Below are positions 58,064 through 64,000 of a DNA stretch of 64,000 bases, piece by piece. The notes under the pieces were generated by a model, which was given only the letters and a program-made list of their open reading frames with translations, did no database searches and had not been told where the DNA came from. The translations under genes and the position numbers were made by a program. This stretch comes from Chelatococcus sambhunathii (GTDB taxonomy: Bacteria; Pseudomonadota; Alphaproteobacteria; Rhizobiales; Beijerinckiaceae): positions 1 through 64,000 of the forward strand of contig NZ_LIOL01000004.1 of assembly GCF_001418005.1 (NCBI RefSeq), in the 5' to 3' direction. Within the stretch, counting starts at the first letter, position 1. The number at the start of each line of letters is the position of its first letter.

Positions 58064-58927
58064 ATGAAGGTTGCCTTTCTCGGGCTCGGCGTCATGGGCT
58101 ATCCCACGGCACGCCACCTCAAGGACAAGGGCCACGAGGTCACCGTCTACAACCGCACGGCCGCCAAGGCCGAGAGATGGGTGGCCGAGAACGGCGGGCG
58201 CGCAGCGCCGACGCCGAAGGCCGCCGCCGAAGGGCAGGACATCGTCTTTTCCTGCGTCGGCAATGACGACGACCTGCGCGCCGTCACCATCGGCCCGGAC
58301 GGCGCTTTTGCCGGCATGAAGCCCGGCGCCATCTTCGTCGACCACACCACCGCCTCGGCGGAAGTGGCGCGCGAGCTCCATGCGAAGGCGAAGGAGATGG
58401 GGCTCGGCTTCGTCGACGCTCCGGTCTCCGGCGGGCAGGCCGGCGCCGAGAACGGCGTTCTGACCGTGATGTGCGGCGGCGATGCAGCCGACTATGCCAA
58501 GGCCGAGCCGGTCATCGCGAGCTTTGCCCGCGCCTGCCGGCTGCTCGGCCCCTCCGGCGCCGGCCAGCTCACCAAGATGGTCAACCAGATCTGCATCGCC
58601 GGCCTCGTGCAGGCCCTCTCGGAAGGCATCCATTTCGCCAAGAAGGCAGGGCTCGACGTCGAGGCGGTGATCTCCGTCATCTCCAAGGGCGCCGCGCAGT
58701 CCTGGCAGATGGAGAACCGCTGGAAGACCATGAACGAGGACAAGTTCGACTTCGGCTTCGCCGTCGACTGGATGCGCAAGGATCTCGGCATCTGCCTGGC
58801 CGAGGCGCGTCACAATGGCGCCCATCTGCCCGTCACGGCGCTCGTCGACCAGTTCTATTCCGAGGTGCAGCGGCTCGGCGGCAATCGGTGGGATACCTCG
58901 TCCCTCATCGCGCGTCTCGACCGCTGA
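58064..58927 (+). CDS. 3-hydroxyisobutyrate dehydrogenase-like oxidoreductase
   Basis: The 287-aa protein has the NAD(P) fold MKVAFLGLGVMGYPTARHLK, the substrate motif DAPVSGGQAGAENGVLTVMC and the catalytic lysine region GAGQLTKMVNQICIAGLVQA of the beta-hydroxyacid dehydrogenase family. It could act on hydroxyisobutyrate, tartronate semialdehyde or a similar acid. It is 58 bases after the ABC permease and may share its transcript. Confidence 0.88.
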   Translation: MKVAFLGLGVMGYPTARHLKDKGHEVTVYNRTAAKAERWVAENGGRAAPTPKAAAEGQDIVFSCVGNDDDLRAVTIGPDGAFAGMKPGAIFVDHTTASAEVARELHAKAKEMGLGFVDAPVSGGQAGAENGVLTVMCGGDAADYAKAEPVIASFARACRLLGPSGAGQLTKMVNQICIAGLVQALSEGIHFAKKAGLDVEAVISVISKGAAQSWQMENRWKTMNEDKFDFGFAVDWMRKDLGICLAEARHNGAHLPVTALVDQFYSEVQRLGGNRWDTSSLIARLDR

Positions 58928-58981
58928 CGTCTCCGCCGGGCAAGACGGCCGCCCGGTGCCTCCGGGATTGCCGGGATCGGT

Positions 58982-59725
58982 TCAGATCTCCCGCGTCAGG
59001 CCATCCTCGGCGACGAGGAAGCCCGCCGCCGCTGCCTCATGCTGCGCGGCCAGCATGGCCTCGCTCATGTGGGTCAGCATGATGGCGCGGGCCGTCAACC
59101 GGTCGCGGTTCGCGATGAGCGTCCTGAGATCGAGGTGGTTGGAGGTACGCCCCGCCGGGCGGTAGCACTCGACGACGAAGAGGTCGGCGTCGCGGGCGAT
59201 GTCGACGAGCGCATCGGTCCAGGTCGTGTCGCCCGAATAGGCGAGCACGCGCCCGCCGGCCGTGACGCGCACGCCGGTCGACGGCGCGCCCGAGGCGTGG
59301 ACGACCTCGTGGCTCTCCACCCTCGCCTCGCCGAAGGCCCAGGGCGTGCGCAGGGGCATGTCGATGACCTTGAGCGGGAAGCGCCAGTCGTTGCCGATGG
59401 CGCCGGGGTAGAACACCTCCAGCGCCGCCTCCAGCCGCTCGCGCGTGCCCGGCGGGCCGGCGATGGTGAGCGGCGTCTTGCGGCTCGAGGCGAACTGCGC
59501 ATCGAGGAGGAGGAACGGCAGGCCACCGAAATGGTCGCCGTGCAGATGGGTAAGGACGACGGTATCGATGCTGTTGGGTGACATGCCGCGCTGCTTCAGG
59601 GCAACGAGCGAGGTGGCGCCGAAATCGACCGCCATCGTGGTGCGGCCGGCCTCCACCAGAAGGCAGGTGTTGAACCGCCCGCCCGAACCGAAGGCATCGC
59701 CGCTGCCGATGAACGTCAGGCGCAT
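58982..59725 (-). CDS. MBL-fold metallo-hydrolase (RNase Z-like)
   Basis: The 247-aa protein has the metallo-beta-lactamase core: LTFIGSGDAFGSGGRFNTCL, the metal motif VVLTHLHGDHFGGLPFLLLD (HxHxDH) and further ligands in YSGDTTWTD and IMLTHMSEAML. The order is like RNase Z but the chain is short and lacks a clear exosite arm, so a small-molecule hydrolase is likelier. It is convergent with the previous gene. Confidence 0.87.
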   Translation of the reverse strand: MRLTFIGSGDAFGSGGRFNTCLLVEAGRTTMAVDFGATSLVALKQRGMSPNSIDTVVLTHLHGDHFGGLPFLLLDAQFASSRKTPLTIAGPPGTRERLEAALEVFYPGAIGNDWRFPLKVIDMPLRTPWAFGEARVESHEVVHASGAPSTGVRVTAGGRVLAYSGDTTWTDALVDIARDADLFVVECYRPAGRTSNHLDLRTLIANRDRLTARAIMLTHMSEAMLAAQHEAAAAGFLVAEDGLTREI

Positions 59726-59888
59726 CGTTCAGGTCTCCGGACCGGCTGAACCCGGGCGAATCAGCTCCCGCACAACGCCTTCGCGCTTCATCGTTTCCTC
59801 CTGCGGGTCGCTTCGCCCGTTTCGGGCAAGTCGACCATCGCCGCCGGCGCCGGTCAATCGCGGCCGCCCGACCGGCGGCCGGCTCCAC

Positions 59889-59920
59889 AAAAAAGAAGGG
59901 CGCGGTGTTGAGCCGCGCCC
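59889..59920 (-). terminator. Rho-independent terminator after the thermonuclease gene
   Basis: GGGCGCGG (59898-59905) pairs with CCGCGCCC (59913-59920). On the minus strand the stem is followed by TTCTTTTTT. It lies about 120 bases past the thermonuclease stop. The remainder of the 59726-60038 spacer shows no gene. Confidence 0.78.
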
Positions 59921-60038
59921 GAGGAGGGGTCAGGGAGGGAGGTCCTTGATGTCGATAACTGTAGCCCTCCACCTTTGTTCCCGATGTGCGCCAGAACACA
60001 TGGACGATGGCTTGGTGAAAGACAGGGTTAATCGATCC

Positions 60039-60572
60039 TCAACGCCGCGCGCGCCAGTCCGTCGGCCGCTCGAAGCGGCCCTGCCATAGGCCGAGGCGCC
60101 CTTCGCGCGCCTCCGCCTCCTCGGCCTGGTACCGGCCGCTCGCCACCGCCCAGCCGGTCGCGACGAGGCTGGCGTTGATGTCCTCCTCGCCGACGCTGCA
60201 ACGCCCGAGCAGGCGGCCGTACCGGTCCTTGCCGCCGACGACGCAGGTGACGTTGGCGCCGGCGACGAGGCGAACGAGGGCGCTGCGCGCGGCCCGGCCG
60301 CAGGGATAGGGTCCGGACGGCTTGTCGCAGAGCTGGTCGATCTCGGGCGCATCGATGCCCTCGAGGCGCAGCGGCCGCCCATCGGCCAGCCGCAGCGTGT
60401 CGCCGTCGACGATATCGACGGGCCCGGCGACGCGCGTCTCCTCACGCCACAGCAGCAGGCCGAGCGCGACCAGCAGCCCGGTGAGGATAGCCGACGCGCG
60501 CACGAGGTCGCGCAGCCGCCGCTCCACATGGCGCTGCCCACCTCGCCCTGTCGCAAGCCTGTCCCTTCGCAT
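60039..60572 (-). CDS. Membrane-anchored thermonuclease-family protein (SNase-like)
   Basis: The 177-aa protein has one N-terminal hydrophobic helix (AILTGLLVALGLLLW) and an SNase domain: VDIVDGDTLRLADGRPLRLE, GIDAPEIDQLCDKPSGPYP and DRYGRLLGRCSVGEEDINAS, with the active-site Arg/Asp/Glu positions recognisable. It should be exported and anchored, acting in the periplasm. Related proteins in Rhizobiales have no defined role. Confidence 0.85.
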   Translation of the reverse strand: MRRDRLATGRGGQRHVERRLRDLVRASAILTGLLVALGLLLWREETRVAGPVDIVDGDTLRLADGRPLRLEGIDAPEIDQLCDKPSGPYPCGRAARSALVRLVAGANVTCVVGGKDRYGRLLGRCSVGEEDINASLVATGWAVASGRYQAEEAEAREGRLGLWQGRFERPTDWRARR

Positions 60573-60964
60573 GGCCGCTTTCTAGCGGAGCTGTCTGATG
60601 AGGACCTTAACGGCAGGGGCCACTACGCCGAAAAGGATTGATCGCGGGGAAACCGGGCGGAAACCACGCGGGGGCGGCTGCATCGCCTGCAGCACGATCG
60701 GCAATCGCGGCGAGTCGCACGCGAAATTCACCCCCGCGGAGACTTTCAAAGCTGCCACGGGCGGTCAATGCGAGCACGCACAAATAAAGGAAGATAGTTT
60801 TTGGCCTCAAATAATAATTCACACGTCATAAGAAAGAAATATATCCGTAAAATTTTACTAAATGCCGATTTTATGCCATCTAAGGAAACATATAATGGAT
60901 CGTCTAATAATATACGCCATAAGGAAAATTGTTACTTTTCTATGTTGATTGAAGTGAGGATTTC
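60573..60964. other. AT-rich spacer upstream of the LysR gene; no supported gene
   Basis: The right half (about 60775-60964) is strikingly AT-rich for this genome, with runs such as TAATAATATACG and AAAATTTTACTAAATG. Short frames on both strands (60598-60831 plus and 60607-60822 minus) lack family features or good ribosome sites. It probably holds the promoters of the LysR gene and of the thermonuclease gene. Confidence 0.5.
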
Positions 60965-61903
60965 ATGGACAGACTTATGATGATGGCGGTATTTGCCCGC
61001 GTCGCCTCCAATGGCAGCTTTGCAGAAGCTGCACGGCATTTTCGCATTTCACCGGCGGCGGCCACCAAACACGTGCAGATGCTGGAAGAGTGGCTGGGCG
61101 CCCGGCTGCTCAACCGCACCACGCGGCGCGTCAACCTGACCGAGGCCGGGGCGGAGTTCTATGCGCGCTGCGTGCCGATCCTCGAGGAGGTCAACGACCT
61201 GCGCCACGGCGTCAGCTCGATCCAGGACCAGGCCAAGGGCACCTTGCGCATCAACGCGCCAATGACCTTCGGCGTCACCTATCTGATGCCGGTGATCGAC
61301 AGCTTCCTCCGGGACCATCCGGAGGTGCAGGTCGACCTCACGCTCAACGAGATGATCGTCGACATCATCGAGGAGGGCGTCGACCTCGCCATCCGCATCG
61401 GGCGCCTCAAGGATTCCTCGCTCATCGCGCGCCGGCTCGCGCCATGCCGCTTCGCCCTGTGCGCCGCCCCCTCCTATCTGGCGGCGCGTGAAGCGCCTCT
61501 GCGGCCGGCCGATCTTTCGCAGCACGCCTGCCTCGACTATGCCTACCGGCAAAGCCAGTCGAACTGGACCTTCCAGGGGCCCGACGGGGAAGAGAGCGTG
61601 CGCGTGCAGCCGCGCATCATCGTCAACAACAGCCTGATGCTGCGGGAGGCGGCGCTGCGCGGCCTCGGCGTCATCCTGTCGCCGACCTTCGTCGTCGGGC
61701 CGGAGATCGCGAGCGGCACGCTCGTGCCGCTGATGCCCGACTACACGCCGACGGAAGCCGGCATCTACGCCGTCTATCCGCAGGCGCGCTACCTGCCGCT
61801 GAAGGTGCGGCTCTTCGTCGACCGGCTCGTCAGCCATTTCGCCGGCGAGCCGGCATGGGACCGGTGGCAGGCGGAGCCGCCGCAGCAGCGCAATGTCGCC
61901 TGA
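60965..61903 (+). CDS. LysR-family transcriptional regulator
   Basis: The 312-aa protein has the N-terminal winged helix VASNGSFAEAARHFRISPAA then ATKHVQMLEEWLGARLLNRT and a LysR substrate-binding domain (about residues 90-300) that includes GTLRINAPMTFGVTYLMPVI. It belongs to the PA/DHA-type CrgA-like subgroup. Its target is unclear; no gene is divergent within a short distance, and the next gene is convergent cobT. The ATG is preceded by AAGTGAGGATTTC. Confidence 0.93.
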   Translation: MDRLMMMAVFARVASNGSFAEAARHFRISPAAATKHVQMLEEWLGARLLNRTTRRVNLTEAGAEFYARCVPILEEVNDLRHGVSSIQDQAKGTLRINAPMTFGVTYLMPVIDSFLRDHPEVQVDLTLNEMIVDIIEEGVDLAIRIGRLKDSSLIARRLAPCRFALCAAPSYLAAREAPLRPADLSQHACLDYAYRQSQSNWTFQGPDGEESVRVQPRIIVNNSLMLREAALRGLGVILSPTFVVGPEIASGTLVPLMPDYTPTEAGIYAVYPQARYLPLKVRLFVDRLVSHFAGEPAWDRWQAEPPQQRNVA

Positions 61904-61919
61904 GACCGCGCCCCTCGCC

Positions 61920-62972
61920 TCACTGCAGGCGCTCGGGCCGCTCGCCCTCGTCGGCCGTGTCGACCCCCGCCTGGGCGAAGGTCGCCATGTCATTGTGGCA
62001 GGCAACCGCGGCCTTGACGATGCCGGCGGCGAGCGCCGCGCCGGTCGCCTCGCCGAGGCGCATGTCGAGGTCGAGCACCGGGGCGAGGCCGAGCCTGTCG
62101 AGCACCTCGCCGTGCGCGCCCTCGGCGGAGCGGTGGCCGGCGAGGCAATGGGCGATGGAGCGTGGATCGATGGCATGCAGGATGGCGGCCGCGGCGGTCA
62201 CGACGTAGCCGTCGAGGATGACCGGGATGCGCTCGAGCCGCGCGGCGAGGATGGCGCCGGCGATGGCGGCGACCTCGCGCCCGCCGAGCCGGCGCAGCAC
62301 CTCGAGCGCATCGCCGAGATGGCCGGCATGGGTGGCGAGCGCCTGCTCCACGACCGCCGTCTTGCGGGCAAGGCCCGCATCGTCGAGGCCGGTGCCGCGC
62401 CCGACCCAGCGCGCCGCTGGCCCCCCATAGAGTGCGGCGTAGATGGCGGCGGCGATGGTGGTGTTGCCGATGCCCATCTCGCCGAGGCACAGGAGGTCGG
62501 TGCCGCCGGCGATCGCCTCCATGCCGAAGGCCAGCGTGGCGACGCAGGCCTTCTCGTCGAAGGCCGCCTCGGTGGCGATGTCCCCCGTCGGCAGGTCGAG
62601 CGCGAGGTCGAAGACCTTGAAGCCGAGATCGTAAGCGGCGCAGATCTGGTTGATGGCGGCGCCGCCCGCGGCGAAGTTCTCCAGCATCTGGCGGGTGACG
62701 CTCTGCGGATAGGGCGAGACGCCATGGCGCACGACGCCGTGGTTGCCGGCAAAGACGCAGACGAGTGGGCGCGCGACGCTGGGTCGCCCCTTGCCCTGCC
62801 AGCCGGCCACCCAGGCGGCGATCTCCTCCAGACGGCCGAGGGAGCCCGGCGGCTTCGTCAGTTCCGCGTCGCGGCGGCGCACGGCGGCGATGGCCGCCTC
62901 GTCCACGTCGGGCAGCATGGCGAAAAGCCGCCGCACGTCGTCGAACGGTAGGCCGGTTGCCGTCGCATCCAT
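61920..62972 (-). CDS. cobT: Nicotinate-nucleotide-dimethylbenzimidazole phosphoribosyltransferase
   Basis: The enzyme activates the lower ligand of cobalamin as alpha-ribazole phosphate. The 350-aa protein shows LTKPPGSLGRLEEIAAWVAG, VFAGNHGVVRHGVSPYPQSV, LCLGEMGIGNTTIAAAIYAA and LDLDMRLGEATGAALA with the catalytic Glu. It is divergent from cobS, 66 bases apart, so the two late steps of nucleotide-loop assembly share one control region. Confidence 0.96.
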   Translation of the reverse strand: MDATATGLPFDDVRRLFAMLPDVDEAAIAAVRRRDAELTKPPGSLGRLEEIAAWVAGWQGKGRPSVARPLVCVFAGNHGVVRHGVSPYPQSVTRQMLENFAAGGAAINQICAAYDLGFKVFDLALDLPTGDIATEAAFDEKACVATLAFGMEAIAGGTDLLCLGEMGIGNTTIAAAIYAALYGGPAARWVGRGTGLDDAGLARKTAVVEQALATHAGHLGDALEVLRRLGGREVAAIAGAILAARLERIPVILDGYVVTAAAAILHAIDPRSIAHCLAGHRSAEGAHGEVLDRLGLAPVLDLDMRLGEATGAALAAGIVKAAVACHNDMATFAQAGVDTADEGERPERLQ

Positions 62973-63038
62973 CGCAATTCTCCACTATGTCGTTATGGCC
63001 GGCCCATGGTCGCGGCTGTCGGGCCCGGAGCTAATAGC

Positions 63039-63920
63039 ATGCCACGCGCCGAGGTGAAGATGACGCAGGACAACGAGATGCCGCAGGCCGAGGCCGGCCC
63101 CGGGCCGGGCCCGGCGCTCGCCTTCCTCGCCGATGCGGCCGCGTGCCTGCGCTTCTACTCGCGCCTGCCGGTGCCCGCCCTGCCCTTCGAGGCGGCGCCG
63201 CATGCCATGCCGGATTTCTCCCGCGCCGTCAGGGCGCTGCCGCTCGCCGGCGCCGCCATCGGCCTCGTCGGCGCGCTCGCCTTCCTCCTCGCGACGGGCC
63301 TCGGCTTCGGGCCGTATCTCGCCGCCTGCGCCGCCGTCGCCGCTCTCATCGTCGCGACGGGCGTCTTTCACGAAGACGGTCTCGCCGATACCGCCGACGG
63401 GCTGTGGGGCGGCGCGACGCCCGAGCGGCGCCTGACCATCATGCGCGACAGCCGCGTCGGCTCCTACGGCGCGGCGGCGCTCACGCTCGATCTCATGATC
63501 CGCGTCGGGCTCATCGCCGCGCTCGCCGGACGCATGCCGGCGCCGGCCACAGCCCTGGCACTCGTCGCGGCCGCGGCGACCTCGCGCACGGTGGGGCTCT
63601 TGCCCTTCCTGCTGCTGGCACCCGCCCGCAGTGACGGCGCCGCGCATGCGGCGGGCCGGCCGACGCAGGCCGCCTTCGCCACGGCGGCCGCGGGCTCCGC
63701 CGTCATGGCCTTCCTCCTGTTGCTGCCAGCCGGCTTCGGCTTCCTCCCGATCGTGCTCGCCCTTGCCCTTGCGGCGAGCGCGGGTGTGGGCCTCTCCCGC
63801 ATTGCCCGGGCGAAGATCGGCGGGCATACGGGAGACATCGCGGGGGCGGCCCAGCAGGCGGGCGAGATCGCCTTCCTCGCCGGCCTCCTCGCCCTTGCGC
63901 CGCTCGCCGGCGCCTCGTGA
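63039..63920 (+). CDS. cobS: Adenosylcobinamide-GDP ribazoletransferase (cobalamin synthase)
   Basis: The membrane enzyme joins adenosylcobinamide-GDP and alpha-ribazole (phosphate). The 293-aa protein has several hydrophobic helices and the family motif GVFHEDGLADTADGLWGGAT then RLTIMRDSRVGSYGAAALTL. I prefer ATG 63039, which has GGAG eight bases before it; ATG 63006 and ATG 63060 (preceded by GAGGTG) are possible. Confidence 0.95.
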   Translation: MPRAEVKMTQDNEMPQAEAGPGPGPALAFLADAAACLRFYSRLPVPALPFEAAPHAMPDFSRAVRALPLAGAAIGLVGALAFLLATGLGFGPYLAACAAVAALIVATGVFHEDGLADTADGLWGGATPERRLTIMRDSRVGSYGAAALTLDLMIRVGLIAALAGRMPAPATALALVAAAATSRTVGLLPFLLLAPARSDGAAHAAGRPTQAAFATAAAGSAVMAFLLLLPAGFGFLPIVLALALAASAGVGLSRIARAKIGGHTGDIAGAAQQAGEIAFLAGLLALAPLAGAS

Positions 63921-63930
63921 AGGAAGAGCC

Positions 63931-64000
63931 ATGCGCGGTTTCGTCGCCCTCGCCGTCATCATCGCCGCCATCGCGGTGCTCGTCCTTTTCGGCGGCAACG
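63931..64000 (+). CDS. Partial small membrane protein at the window end
   Basis: Ten bases after cobS, an ATG preceded by GGAAG opens a frame beginning MRGFVALAVIIAAIAVLVLF and runs off the window. The hydrophobic start indicates a membrane anchor or signal. It probably continues the cobS transcript. Identity is unknown. Confidence 0.55.
   Translation, partial: MRGFVALAVIIAAIAVLVLFGGN

Noticed and set aside
60607-60822. 71-codon minus-strand frame beginning MNYYLRPKTIFLYLCVLAL
   Set aside because: The start looks like a signal peptide, but it arises from the AT-rich spacer and the remainder has no protein character. Conservation would be needed.
62973-63038. Cobalamin riboswitch between cobT and cobS
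   Set aside because: The 66-base spacer is too short and lacks a B12-box-like sequence.

Overview
The window is a high-G+C chromosomal segment of an alphaproteobacterium. Gene content and order point to the Hyphomicrobiales (Rhizobiales): infA-maf-yacG-tRNA-Phe, a DUF2865 protein, a class II DAHP synthase, an Atm1-type exporter, cobT/cobS, TakP-like TRAP binding proteins and a Bug/TctC-TctB-TctA transporter. I cannot fix the genus. Most genes are core metabolism or transport, and almost all are intact.

Layout. 1-1575: a stretch of visibly lower G+C with the end of an IS3-family element, a gene truncated by it and a DUF1828 gene, lying directly at the 3' end of tRNA-Phe. It looks like the edge of an integrated island. 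1576-8509 (minus): tRNA-Phe, yacG, maf, infA, the phospholipid pair psd-pssA, an Atm1-type ABC exporter and a LysM/Ig-like envelope protein. 8705-14259: a LOG-family nucleotide hydrolase, the coupled operon cysS-GNAT-cimA, a small secreted protein and creA. 14453-19940: a VOC protein, a fumarylacetoacetase-family gene divergent from a MarR regulator, a DUF2865 protein, a repeat-rich spacer, and an arsR-SRPBCC pair with a striking promoter/operator region. 19997-29278: gltX, nadE, a DODA-type dioxygenase, dgkA, class II DAHP synthase and two divergent transporters. 29348-41061: an unrecognised 311-aa protein, gor overlapping an O-antigen-ligase-like gene, tctCBA, rpiA, gph, a copper set (DUF2946, PCuAC, SCO) and tRNA-Val. 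41401-47745: an unknown helical protein, a YkuD L,D-transpeptidase, a DUF971 protein, moaA, an N-methyltryptophan/sarcosine-oxidase-like gene and two transporters. 48001-54072: a TRAP transporter dctQM facing three tandem, equal-length dctP paralogues. 54235-64000: mrp, an amino-acid ABC transporter lacking its ATPase, a 3-hydroxyisobutyrate-dehydrogenase-like gene, an MBL hydrolase, a thermonuclease, a LysR regulator, and divergent cobT/cobS.

The intergenic spacers carry a dispersed family of twin-hairpin repeats (nine copies, one nested with another element, one partial) plus two short tandem-repeat blocks. The observations most worth following are the tRNA-Phe island edge with its IS-broken, translationally coupled DUF1828 module; the apparently leaderless, doubly operated arsR promoter; the triplicated TRAP binding protein with individually terminated genes; and the orphan 311-aa protein. 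No CRISPR array, rRNA, complete prophage or obvious new multi-gene defence system is visible. The DUF1828 module is the only accessory-looking candidate, and the window cuts it off.
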